In this document: positions 26,482-34,772 of the stretch, piece by piece | How the letters are laid out: the number at the start of each line of letters is the position of its first letter | Position numbering within the stretch: the first letter of the stretch is position 1 | From: CALVLD01 sp964467585 | GTDB taxonomy: Bacteria; Bacillota; Clostridia; Christensenellales; CAG-138 | Direction: 5' to 3' | Length of the DNA stretch: 64,000 nt | Assembly (NCBI GenBank): GCA_964467585.1 | Contig: CAYXRF010000006.1 | Coordinates: 1 to 64,000, forward strand | Translations under genes and position numbers: made by a program | The notes under the pieces: model-generated | Databases searched by the model: none | What the model saw: only the letters and a program-made list of their open reading frames with translations | What the model was told of the DNA's origin: nothing

Positions 26482-27246
26482 TCACATACCGAACGGGCGA
26501 TCCTGCTGCGGGGGCTGCCAATAATTTTGATTGGCATTGGGCTGATTTCCACCGGTAAGCGCGTCATAGCAGCCCGCGTCAGTAAGCGCAATATAGGGAG
26601 TTACATAGAATATGCCCAGTATCCCAAATGTCATAGCCGTCAGCAGATTCCATCCAATGAATGAAAGCGACACGACAAACAGATCTCCCTTATGCCCTTT
26701 TGTTATCTGCCAAGAGCGGCGAATCACGTCCATGGGCTTCATATTGGGGTTTTCAAGCAGTATGTATGGCGCCATTGAAAGCCCATATGCAACAATAATC
26801 CCCGGTATTATAAAGCAGATTAAGCCAAGCGCGGTAAACAGGGTTGTCAATGCCATTGTGCCGACGCTTTTGCCGTATCTGCCGCCCTTAAAGCCCACAA
26901 AAACCTCATCCACGGAGGTGAATATGCCTCGATAAAGCTTGAGCATCGCGCTTGCCCTGCCGAGAGTTAGCACATTTGCCACTAAAAATGTGTACGCACA
27001 CCCCACAAGTGTCAGAACAAGTGAAAGCAGAGCGTATCTCATGGAGTATGCAGCTCCCGAGCGGAAAGCGTAAACGCCATACCTGATATCGTCACCGTTA
27101 AACGAGTTTAGCCGCAATGTAAAAACGCTGCCAAGCCCCGCAAGCAGTCCGACAATAACGCACACGCCTACAAGCGTCCAATAATTCGAGCCGCCGAGGA
27201 TGCTTTTTGCTCTGCTTTTGATGAAAGGACGATTCAGAATATACAT
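26482..27246 (-). CDS. DUF975 family membrane protein
   Basis: A 254-residue integral membrane protein with about five to six hydrophobic segments (such as YWTLVGVCVIVGLLAGLG and LICFIIPGIIVAYGLSM) and the DUF975 N-terminal pattern NRPFIKSRAKSIL. The C-terminus is Asn/Gln/Pro-rich. The family has no established function. The start at 27246 follows GGGGGTACTCGGT. It is divergent from the ABC transporter genes and borders repeat island A. Confidence 0.85.
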   Translation of the reverse strand: MYILNRPFIKSRAKSILGGSNYWTLVGVCVIVGLLAGLGSVFTLRLNSFNGDDIRYGVYAFRSGAAYSMRYALLSLVLTLVGCAYTFLVANVLTLGRASAMLKLYRGIFTSVDEVFVGFKGGRYGKSVGTMALTTLFTALGLICFIIPGIIVAYGLSMAPYILLENPNMKPMDVIRRSWQITKGHKGDLFVVSLSFIGWNLLTAMTFGILGIFYVTPYIALTDAGCYDALTGGNQPNANQNYWQPPQQDRPFGM

Positions 27247-27376
27247 ACCGAGTACCCCCTTGATTGTATTATGGCGATTATCGCATATTTTGTAGGCGTT
27301 TGCAATACCCACTCCCCTGTTTTGCCGATTGTGCGCGCGCGCATCCATATTTATTATATGATATGCTGATTGGTTA

Positions 27377-27405
27377 TTGCATTTTTGCCGTGCATAGGCT
27401 ATAAT
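27377..27405 (+). promoter_or_regulatory. Promoter for the FecCD-type ABC operon
   Basis: TTGCAT (27377-27382), 17-base spacer, TATAAT (27400-27405), followed by GGAGG at 27421. Confidence 0.65.
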
Positions 27406-27434
27406 ACCGATATTCTTAACGGAGGATAACGGCT

Positions 27435-27467
27435 TTGCTTATGCGCCGACTTGCATTATGCAGATAA
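27435..27467 (+). CDS. Possible 10-codon leader peptide overlapping the permease start
   Basis: GGAGG at 27421-27425 is placed nine bases before a TTG that begins the frame LLMRRLALCR and stops with TAA at 27465-27467. The permease ATG (27458) lies inside this frame but out of register and has no ribosome site of its own. The arrangement suggests translational coupling through a short upstream frame. The evidence is only spacing and the strong ribosome site. Confidence 0.35.
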   Translation: MLMRRLALCR

Positions 27468-28543
27468 AAAAAGCTCCGCGGACTGTGTCAGCTCCGCAGG
27501 ATACGCACAATACGTCACGGCGCTTTCGCAAGGCAAGTCAAACGTGGGTGATTGCTTTGCTTGCGGCGCTGCTTGTGTGTCTTTTTGTGGTGTCGCTTAC
27601 ATTCGGACGTTATCCCGTGCCGCTTCTTCAGGTAATACGGATTCTTTTAAGCAGTCTTTTTCCCTTTCTGCGTATAGCAAAAACATGGACTGCTTCAATG
27701 TACGCGGCTGTGGTCAACATAAGGCTTCCACGGGTGGCGACGGCGTGTCTTGTGGGCTGCTGCCTTTCAACCTCGGGCGCGGCATATCAGGGCGTGTTTC
27801 AAAACCCCATGGCGTCGCCCGACCTGCTTGGCGCAACGAGCGGCGCGGCATTCGGCGCGGCGCTTGCCATACTCATGGGGCTTGGCTCCCAAATGATAAC
27901 TGTGCTTGCATTCGCTTTTAGCCTGTTTACCGTGTTCGCCGTCTATTTTGTGGGGCAGAGAGCGCCCGGCAAGCGTGTCGTAAGCCTAATTTTGGCGGGC
28001 ATAATGATAAGCTCACTGTTTTCGGCGGGAACCTCATACATAAAGCTGGTTGCAGACCCAACAAATCAGCTCCCCGCAATAACCTATTGGCTTATGGGCA
28101 GTCTTTCGGGAGTTAAGTCTGAAAATGTGTTGATGTGTGCAATACCGATGGCAATCGGGCTTGTGCCTCTTATTGTGCTTAGATGGCGCATAAATCTGCT
28201 TTCCTTGGGCGATGACGAGGCGCGAACGCTTGGCGTCAACGCAAACGGGCTTAGGCTTGTGGTGGTGGCTTGCTCAACACTTATCACAGCGGCAAGCGTG
28301 TCCGTAAGCGGCATGATTGGCTGGGTGGGGCTTGTTGTCCCCCACATTTGCAGGATGCTTGTGGGCAACGACTATCGCAGGCTTATGCCCGCAAGTATGC
28401 TTTTCGGGGCATTATTTTTGCTTGCGGTGGACAATATTTCGCGTAACCTGCTTGCGGTTGAAATACCAATCGGCATATTGACGGCATTTGTCGGCGCACC
28501 CTTCTTTCTTTATCTTATAATGAGAAAGGAGACGAGCTTATGA
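27458..28543 (+). CDS. FecCD/BtuC-type ABC transporter permease
   Basis: A 361-residue permease of the FecCD family that forms the membrane channel for metal chelates, cobalamin or molybdate-type oxyanions. It has about nine to ten hydrophobic segments; recognisable blocks are RLPRVATACLVGCCLSTSG, GVFQNPMASPDLLGATSGA, YWLMGSLSG, ARTLGVNANGLRL and GMIGWVGLVVPHICRMLVG. It overlaps the ATPase gene by four bases. A companion ATPase, solute-binding lipoprotein, methyltransferase and XdhC are in the same operon. Confidence 0.93.
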   Translation: MQIKKAPRTVSAPQDTHNTSRRFRKASQTWVIALLAALLVCLFVVSLTFGRYPVPLLQVIRILLSSLFPFLRIAKTWTASMYAAVVNIRLPRVATACLVGCCLSTSGAAYQGVFQNPMASPDLLGATSGAAFGAALAILMGLGSQMITVLAFAFSLFTVFAVYFVGQRAPGKRVVSLILAGIMISSLFSAGTSYIKLVADPTNQLPAITYWLMGSLSGVKSENVLMCAIPMAIGLVPLIVLRWRINLLSLGDDEARTLGVNANGLRLVVVACSTLITAASVSVSGMIGWVGLVVPHICRMLVGNDYRRLMPASMLFGALFLLAVDNISRNLLAVEIPIGILTAFVGAPFFLYLIMRKETSL

Positions 28544-29355
28544 GCGGCGCGGCGGATATTGAAGGCACACACGGCTTTGCCGCTTTGGAGACGCGGGACT
28601 TGCGGTTTGCATACCGCGATACGCAGGTGCTGAAGGGAGTTGAGCTTTCGGTTGAGGAGGGGCGGCTGTGTGCGCTTCTCGGCAAAAACGGAAGCGGAAA
28701 GAGCACTCTTTTCGGGTGCATTCTGGGGATCAACAGGGGCTTTACGGGTAAAATTTTGCTTTGCGGCTCCGATATTCAAGCACTTCCCGCACGCACACTT
28801 TCAAGGCTTGCGGCATACGTCCCGCAGGCGCACAATCCCGTATTCAACTACACCGTGCTTGACATGGTGCTTATGGGACGTGCGGGCAGCATAAAGTCCT
28901 ATTCCTCCCCCGCGCACGCGGATATCGAGGCGGCTGAATGCGCGCTTGACGAGCTGGGCGTGTTGAATCTGCGGGACAGGGGCTATCTGCGCTTGAGCGG
29001 CGGCGAACGTCAGCTTGTGCTTATCGCCCGTGCGCTGGCGCAGCTCACGTCCGTCATAATAATGGACGAGCCGACCTCGGGCTTGGATTTTGGCAATCGA
29101 ATGCTGCTTATGCGCACCATTCGCGCACTTTCGCGGCAGGGACGCACCGTTGTGTTTTCCACACACGACCCGCAGCAGGCTTTGGATTATGCCGACGACG
29201 TTATAGCGCTTTCGGAAGGGACGGTTGCCGCGCACGGAGCGCCAAAGGACGTGATTACCGCGGAGCTTATACAAAGGCTGTACGGAGTTTCGGCGGAGCT
29301 TGCGGAAATTAACGGGCGAAGCGTGCTGATTTCCGCCACAGAACAGGAGGGATAA
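28540..29355 (+). CDS. ABC transporter ATPase (FecE/BtuD type)
   Basis: A 271-residue ATPase that powers the FecCD-type permease. All motifs are present in order: Walker A LGKNGSGKSTL, Q-loop AYVPQAHNP, signature LSGGERQLVLIARAL, Walker B VIIMDEPTSGLD and the switch His in FSTHDPQQALD. It starts with ATG 28540 overlapping the permease stop. Confidence 0.95.
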   Translation: MSGAADIEGTHGFAALETRDLRFAYRDTQVLKGVELSVEEGRLCALLGKNGSGKSTLFGCILGINRGFTGKILLCGSDIQALPARTLSRLAAYVPQAHNPVFNYTVLDMVLMGRAGSIKSYSSPAHADIEAAECALDELGVLNLRDRGYLRLSGGERQLVLIARALAQLTSVIIMDEPTSGLDFGNRMLLMRTIRALSRQGRTVVFSTHDPQQALDYADDVIALSEGTVAAHGAPKDVITAELIQRLYGVSAELAEINGRSVLISATEQEG

Positions 29356-29357
29356 AT

Positions 29358-30077
29358 TTGGGCAGATACGAATGGACAACGGACACAATACGCTTTATGC
29401 GTGACGCGGCGGAATACGGGGGCGAAGGCTTTTATACTCCGCTTGCAAAAGCCGTTATGCGCGGAATCCCTCCCGCGGGCAGCATAATTGACGCGGGCTG
29501 CGGCACGGGCGACCTTGCGATGGCATTGGCAAGGGCGGATGCTTCTTCACGCGTGTATGCGGCGGATCTTTCGCTTATGGCAATCGCATCAATAAATAAT
29601 TGCCCGAGCAATATGCAAACAATGCTTACGGACGTGTTTTCATTGCCCGCACGGCAAAAATTTGACTCGGCAGTGTTCTGCCGATTTGGAAAGCTTGATG
29701 AATGTCTGGATTTTGCACGCGTCCACGTCAACAAAAGTCTGATTATGGTAAAGCGCAACGACGACGCCCATCTGTTTTCGCTGAAAGCGGCAGACCCTGC
29801 CGTCAACACATATGAGGAGTCCCTTTCAACGCTTGCGGAGCGCGGCATACCTTGCAAAGCTCAAGCGATAACGCTGAGCCTTGATCAGCCCTTCCGCGAC
29901 ATGGCGGACGCAAGCACATTCTTCAAATTTTACGGAAGAACGGACTGCGTAAGCGTTTCGGAGGTTCGTTCCCGTGTTGAGGCAACGGGCAAAAAGGATT
30001 TTCCGTTTGTTGTGCGGGGCGTGAGAAAGCTCGGCATAATAATAATTGACGTCAAAAAATTAAACGGAGGTTTATAA
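29358..30077 (+). CDS. Class I SAM-dependent methyltransferase in the ABC operon
   Basis: A 239-residue protein with SAM motif I IIDAGCGTGDLAMALA and a following acidic position AADLSLMA. The start is TTG 29358 after AGGAGGG, two bases after the ATPase stop. It sits between transporter ATPase and substrate-binding lipoprotein, a placement seen in some anaerobes near FecCD-type importers linked to molybdenum-hydroxylase maturation (established context for related clusters; the role here is inference). A substrate cannot be named. A possible role is modifying the imported ligand or a metallophore. Confidence 0.8.
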   Translation: MGRYEWTTDTIRFMRDAAEYGGEGFYTPLAKAVMRGIPPAGSIIDAGCGTGDLAMALARADASSRVYAADLSLMAIASINNCPSNMQTMLTDVFSLPARQKFDSAVFCRFGKLDECLDFARVHVNKSLIMVKRNDDAHLFSLKAADPAVNTYEESLSTLAERGIPCKAQAITLSLDQPFRDMADASTFFKFYGRTDCVSVSEVRSRVEATGKKDFPFVVRGVRKLGIIIIDVKKLNGGL

Positions 30078-30082
30078 AAACT

Positions 30083-31153
30083 ATGAAGCTTAAAAGAACA
30101 CTCGCATTCCTTCTGGCGGCACTGTTTGTGCTTGGCGCGCTTGCTTTTGCAGGCTGCAAGGATACCACGCCCGCCGAAGCTCCCGCGGCAACGCGCACAT
30201 TCACCGATTCAACAGGCCGCTCGGTGGAGCTGCCCGTTGACGTCTCAAAAATTGCAGTATCCGGGCCTCTTGCACAGATAACCGTGTTTGCGCTTGCGCC
30301 CGAAAAGCTTGTGGGCATCGCTTCTGCTTGGGACGAAACGGCGGAGCAATTTTTGGATACTCAGTACTATCAGCTTCCCGTTCTGGGGCAGCTTTACGGT
30401 GGAAAGGGAGAGCTTAACCTTGAGGAGCTTCTTGCCGCCGCACCGGAGGTTGTGATTGACGTTGGTGAGGCGAAGGACGGCATAGCGGACGACATGACCT
30501 CCCTTACGGAGCAAACGGGCATCCCCTTTGTTCACATCACAATGACCACCGCCACAATGGGCGAAGCTTACATAACGCTTGGCGAGCTGCTCAACTGTGC
30601 GGACAAGGCGAACGAGCTTGCCCAATACTGCACCGATGTTTACAACCGCACCGTCAGCATTGCCAACAGCGTGGATAAGGTTGATTTGCTTTATATCACG
30701 GGCGATGAGGGGCATAACGTAATCGCCTGCGGCAGCTACCACTCCGAGGTTATAGACCTGCTTTCAAACAATGTCGCCGTTGTGGATGAACCCTCCTCAA
30801 AGGGAACGGGCAACGAGGTTGACATGGAGCAGATTTTGCTTTGGAATCCCGATTACATCATCTTTGCGCCGCAAAGCGTGTATGCACACGTTGCGGAGGA
30901 CGAAACATGGATGACGCTTGAAGCTATACAGAACGGCAATTATTGTGAAGTGCCGTTTGGACCGTACAACTGGATGGGCTTCCCTCCCTCCGTGCAGAGG
31001 ATACTCGGCATGCTGTGGATGGCAAAGGTGCTGTATCCCGAAGCGGCGGACTACGACCTTTACACCGAATGTGCAAAATACTATTCACTTTTCTATCATT
31101 GTGAGCTTTCGCAGCAGCAGTTTGAAGCGCTGACTGCCAATTCGTTGGGCTGA
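30083..31153 (+). CDS. ABC transporter substrate-binding lipoprotein (FecB/PF01497 fold)
   Basis: A 356-residue lipoprotein with lipobox AFAGC (Cys24) and the two-lobed periplasmic-binding fold joined by a long helix. The N-terminal TFTDSTGRSVELPVDVSKIAV pattern, LVGIASAWDE, PVLGQLYGGKGELNLEELLAAAPEVVID and the C-terminal GFPPSVQRILGMLW block are typical of iron-siderophore and related binding proteins. It starts after ACGGAGGTTTATAAAAACT. Its stop overlaps the xdhC start by one base (TGATG). Confidence 0.92.
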   Translation: MKLKRTLAFLLAALFVLGALAFAGCKDTTPAEAPAATRTFTDSTGRSVELPVDVSKIAVSGPLAQITVFALAPEKLVGIASAWDETAEQFLDTQYYQLPVLGQLYGGKGELNLEELLAAAPEVVIDVGEAKDGIADDMTSLTEQTGIPFVHITMTTATMGEAYITLGELLNCADKANELAQYCTDVYNRTVSIANSVDKVDLLYITGDEGHNVIACGSYHSEVIDLLSNNVAVVDEPSSKGTGNEVDMEQILLWNPDYIIFAPQSVYAHVAEDETWMTLEAIQNGNYCEVPFGPYNWMGFPPSVQRILGMLWMAKVLYPEAADYDLYTECAKYYSLFYHCELSQQQFEALTANSLG

Positions 31154-32424
31154 TGTACGGTTTTGAAGCTTTGACAGACGCGATGCTTTGCGAGCTTGAG
31201 GCGGGCGGGGATGTTGTGCTTTGCGGCATACTTGCCTCCTCAGGCTCGTCTCCGCGTGGCGCGGGCGCGCACATGGCGGTGTTTTCGGACGGGCGCACGC
31301 TTGGCACGATAGGCGGCGGAGCGGTTGAACTGAACGCAGCTTCAACGGCAATGCGGGCGCTGCGCGACAAAACATCATTCACGGCAAGCTATTGCCTGCA
31401 CAAAAACGAGGTTGCGGATATCGGAATGATATGCGGCGGCAGCGTGACTGTGTATTTTGAATACTATCGCGGCGCAAGCCCGCAGTCATATGCAATGCTT
31501 GCCGCCTGCAAGCAGCTTATGAAAAACAATGTTGACGCGTGGATTATTCGCCGCGTAAGCGGCGGCGGCAACCCCATAATTGACGGCGCTGCGCTTTATG
31601 ACAGACAAAACGGACTGCGCTTTCAAAATGAGCAATGCGGCGCTGACGGCGGCATCACCCACGCGGCTGACGGCGAAGTTGACGGAACGGCTGTCGGCGG
31701 AGTTGACGGAACGGCTGACGGCGGAGTTGACGGAACGGCTGTCGGCGGAGTTGACGGAACGGCTGTCGGCGGAGTTGACGGAACGGCTGACGGCGGAGTT
31801 GACGGAACGGCTGTCGGCGGGCAAGCTTCTTCCCACGAAAAATTTGTGGACGTGCGGATGCTTGAGGGCTGTTTTACTCATTCGGGGGGATGTGTAAAGG
31901 GAGAAACTTTCTATTATGTTGAGCCGATTTCGTCAAGCGGAGTCGTCTATCTGTTCGGCGGCGGACACGTCGGACGCGCTCTTGTTCCGGTTCTCAGCAG
32001 CGTTGACTTCCGTGTCATAGTGCTGGATAACCGTCCTGATGTGATTTCTCCCAAATATTTCCCCAAAGCGTCTCAAATACTGCTGTGTGATTATCAACAT
32101 ATATCAGACTATGTGAGCGTATGTAAAAACGATTATGTCGTGATAATGACTCCCGCGCATCATGCGGATTATGAGGTGCTTTCGCAGATTTTGCGCACCG
32201 AGGCGACATATATCGGTTGCATCGGCAGCCGTCATAAGGTTGCCGCAACGCGCCAAAGGCTTGTCGCGGAGGGCTTTTCGGACGCGGACTGCGACAGAGT
32301 GCATTCGCCCATCGGGCTGCCAATCGGCGGCGAAACCCCCGAGGAGATTGCCGTCAGTATCGCGGCGGAGATGATTATGCACCGCAGCGGCGAACAGCGC
32401 CCGCCCGTGCGCACCCATGTTTGA
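31153..32424 (+). CDS. xdhC: XdhC family protein with internal repeat insertion
   Basis: XdhC/CoxI proteins bind molybdenum cofactor and help its sulfuration and insertion into xanthine dehydrogenase and related enzymes. The 423-residue product has the N-terminal XdhC domain (GILASSGSSPRGAGAHMAV, TLGTIGGGAVE) and the C-terminal Rossmann-like domain (VYLFGGGHVGRAL, VLDNRPD, YIGCIGSRHK, HSPIGLPIGGETPEEIAVS). Between them, residues about 176-223 consist of six 8-residue repeats VDGTA(V/D)GG, encoded by a 24-bp tandem repeat. No molybdenum hydroxylase structural genes are in the window. Confidence 0.93.
   Translation: MYGFEALTDAMLCELEAGGDVVLCGILASSGSSPRGAGAHMAVFSDGRTLGTIGGGAVELNAASTAMRALRDKTSFTASYCLHKNEVADIGMICGGSVTVYFEYYRGASPQSYAMLAACKQLMKNNVDAWIIRRVSGGGNPIIDGAALYDRQNGLRFQNEQCGADGGITHAADGEVDGTAVGGVDGTADGGVDGTAVGGVDGTAVGGVDGTADGGVDGTAVGGQASSHEKFVDVRMLEGCFTHSGGCVKGETFYYVEPISSSGVVYLFGGGHVGRALVPVLSSVDFRVIVLDNRPDVISPKYFPKASQILLCDYQHISDYVSVCKNDYVVIMTPAHHADYEVLSQILRTEATYIGCIGSRHKVAATRQRLVAEGFSDADCDRVHSPIGLPIGGETPEEIAVSIAAEMIMHRSGEQRPPVRTHV
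31678..31821 (+). repeat. Coding minisatellite: six 24-bp units inside xdhC
   Basis: Units GTTGACGGAACGGCT-G(T/A)C-GGCGGA are repeated six times with only T/A variation at one position (final base G in the last unit). Unit length is a multiple of three, so copy-number change keeps the frame. Confidence 0.97.
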
Positions 32425-32552
32425 CGTTGAATAAAAGAGTAAAATATATTTTAATGTTTTACATCTATTACGTTAAAACAGACATAAATTACGCCAACCC
32501 CCATCCTTAGTTGGCGACCGGCCCTCCCCCATCACCCTCAGTTTGTTTTGGG

Positions 32553-32707
32553 TTGCCAACTGCGATTGTTTTGGTTGGGCAAGTCGCCAACTGCGATTGT
32601 TTTGTTTGGGCAAGTCGCCAACTGCGGTTGTTTTGTTTGGGCAAGTTGCCAACTGCGATTGTTTTGTTTGGGCAAGTTGCCAACTGCGATTGTTTTGTTT
32701 GGGCAAG
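32553..32707 (+). repeat. Tandem 31-bp repeats, five copies (island B)
   Basis: Copies begin at 32553, 32584, 32615, 32646 and 32677. Each has the core T(C/T)GCCAACTGCGATTGTTTTG followed by TTTGGGCAAG. They are directly adjacent without unique spacers, so they are not CRISPR. The core is shared with the GTCGCCAACT units in islands A and C. The remaining part of 32425-32886 has an AT-rich stretch and no recognisable gene. Confidence 0.95.
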
Positions 32708-32886
32708 GTCGGCAACCCTCTTATTAAGCGGAGGGGCTGTTTTGGTGCTCACCTGTCTGCTTTTTTGGGAGCGTGCGCGGCTTTGCCGCATAAGGCGGAA
32801 AGGTATTGACGTTTAACTAATGTTACACAGCAGATGTATGGATTATGGGCAGAAAACAAAGTCCGCCCATAATCCGTATGCAGGTA

Positions 32887-33903
32887 TTATTTAAGTGGGA
32901 TTCGCACAAGCAGATAGCCGTGGCTGCCAAAATCGACAAGATAGAGGCAGCCGTCGCCGCCATAAATTACAGGATACATTGTTTCGACCCGACAGGCGTA
33001 ATCAAGGGCATTGCAGCTTGCGCAAATACTGCCCTCCGAATAACGCAGCAAATACATATGCGTGTCAATTTCATATGTGTATATGAACCCATCCCGGTCA
33101 ACCGCGATCAGTACCTCAGCCTCGGGTATTTCCGAAAGCGTCACCGACAAGCCCGTTGGGAACGTAATCACACAGCCCCCGTCAACGCCATGCGCAACGG
33201 TGCATGGAGGAGTCTTTTTAATGAATGCAGAGCTTTCATAGGATATTTCTTAATAAATGGACGTAATATTGTTGACATACACCCTCAGGAAGGGCTTTGA
33301 GTCAACCATGCAGATGCTGACGCCACCCAGATACGGGTTATCCGTGGCGTTTGGATCCGGCTCAATTTCATAAAGCTCGGGCGGCACCTGCAAAGTCCAA
33401 AGTATCGTGCCGGTGGTATCAAAGGCATTGACAATAGCCTGCCCCTCTTGGGAACGTGTAAGCGCATACATAATGTCTCCGCCATATGTTACATAGCCCG
33501 CTATTTCATGGGGCGAGGCGTCCAAGGTAAGCGTCTCGACGCCTGTTTGCGCGTCTACGACATGCAGCTTATTGTCAACCGTGCCGATATAGCAGAGCAT
33601 TCCGCCCGAAACAGTCCACGCGGGGTATCTGTAGCGCTTCCATCCGTCGGTATCATCATCCAACGAAGAATATGCCGCCAGCTGCTCCTCGGTGATAAAT
33701 TGCGAATAGGGCATTACAAATGCCTCCGTACAGGCAAAAGCATTAGGTTCGACAGGCGTGTCGGACGCAGCGGGTATATCGGTGGAAGCCGCTTCACCGG
33801 CGGAAGCGGAAGGCTCCGCAGTCGGCGTCGGCTCCATCGGCTCACACGCGCACAGCGTAAACAGCACAAGCAGCGCCGCAAGCATAGAGACACATTGTTT
33901 CAT
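32887..33903 (-). pseudogene. Lipoprotein gene with in-frame stop (beta-propeller-like)
   Basis: The reading frame starts at ATG 33903 after AAGGGATGTATAAA and encodes a lipoprotein (LFTLCAC lipobox) with a Thr/Ser/Pro linker and repeated strands of PQQ/WD type (GTVDNKLHVVDAQTG, IVNAFDTTGTILW). It is cut by TAA at 33250-33252, yet the same frame continues without further stop to 32887 with matching content (EISYESSAF, VDRDGFIYTYEID, GDGCLYLVDFGSHGYL). One ochre codon thus separates about 217 and 120 residues. Either it is a recent pseudogene, or the codon is read through, or a sequence error. The downstream part has its own ATG (33171) but no clear ribosome site was seen. Confidence 0.8.
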
Positions 33904-33984
33904 TTTATACATCCCTTCTTATTTATGAACAACAGTACCGGTTTGATTATCAAAGCAGTACGCTGCGAAAAATCTCGGACGCCG

Positions 33985-34323
33985 TCATGCGTCCATGTCA
34001 TGTAACACGGAATGGGAGACGTTTATCCGTCCGCTTTCAACGTCCAGTACGCCAAGAGTGTTGTCGTCAATCATGCGATAGTCTCTTGGACCATAGGTCG
34101 GCTCGGCGTCATATGTGTCATACGCATAGGTTATTGAGGACGTATCCGCCGCGCAGCCATCCGCGGGAAGCTCCTCACAGCAAACGCTCAACACAACGCT
34201 CAAATAATTATTATTGATTTCACACTCGCTTTCAGCACTGCCGCCGCTGAGGCAGCAGGACGCCGTAAAAGCAAATAACAGCGTGGCAACGATTAGAGAT
34301 TTGGTAAGCTTTTTTGTTAACAT
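33985..34323 (-). CDS. Small secreted Cys-containing protein
   Basis: A 112-residue protein with an N-terminal MLTKKLTKSLIVATLLFAF hydrophobic segment and ASCCLSGG, a possible lipobox or signal-peptidase site. The rest has paired Cys (VCCEELPADGC) and a C-terminal stretch ending with GVLDVESGRINVSHSVLHD. It starts at ATG 34323 after GAGGTATTGTT. It lies upstream of, and co-oriented with, the broken beta-propeller lipoprotein gene. The abrupt end suggests it could itself be a truncated gene. Family not recognised. Confidence 0.55.
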   Translation of the reverse strand: MLTKKLTKSLIVATLLFAFTASCCLSGGSAESECEINNNYLSVVLSVCCEELPADGCAADTSSITYAYDTYDAEPTYGPRDYRMIDDNTLGVLDVESGRINVSHSVLHDMDA

Positions 34324-34523
34324 AACAATACCTCGCATTTTATTTGTTTGTGTGGTACATCGTGTAACATGACTCCCTATATGCCCTGTGGGATACGATA
34401 CACTCCCTGTTTGCAGTATAATACAAACAAGTTTGTTTATCCACCGCTAATTTTTTGATTTTTATCTTTTCTCCGTGATAGATATTGCGAGTGAAAATAT
34501 ATTTTGTGACGGCAAAATAACGG

Positions 34524-34552
34524 TTGACAAACCGTGCGGCAGCGCATATAAT
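34524..34552 (+). promoter_or_regulatory. Consensus sigma-A promoter of the infC operon
   Basis: TTGACA (34524-34529), 17-base spacer and TATAAT (34547-34552), both perfect. It gives a 5' leader of about 210 bases before infC. Confidence 0.9.
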
Positions 34553-34559
34553 ACCAGTG

Positions 34560-34758
34560 CTTGAAGCAGAAGCTGTCCGCTTCTCACTCGCCGCGTTTCG
34601 TCGCAGGCGCAGTATCAAAAAGCAATGGTCGTTCCGGTGCGCCGTGTTTTTGCGGTGTGGCGGTCGGCGTCATGGCAGAGCAAGTGCGGACGCTTTCCTG
34701 TAAAAGGGCAGCGTTCGTTTTTTTGTTGCCGCGCTTTTGCGTTCAGGTAAATTTTATC
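34560..34758 (+). promoter_or_regulatory. infC-rpmI-rplT leader, candidate L20-type autoregulatory leader
   Basis: About 200 bases of G/C-rich sequence with several inverted segments lie between promoter and infC. Near its end GGGCAGCG and TTGCCGC pair weakly around a run of seven T (34722-34728). Many Bacillota control this operon with an L20-binding leader and attenuator; the position fits but the conserved structure was not demonstrated here. Confidence 0.4.
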
Positions 34759-34772
34759 GGAGGTGAAACACC

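Noticed and set aside
32553..32707. Possible CRISPR array
   Set aside because: The 31-bp units are directly adjacent with no unique spacers, and no cas genes are in the window.
32473..32791. Open frames on both strands across the 31-bp repeats that translate to repeated QSQLATCPNKT-type peptides
   Set aside because: The period (31) is not a multiple of three, all frames stay open only because the repeat lacks stops, and there is no ribosome site.
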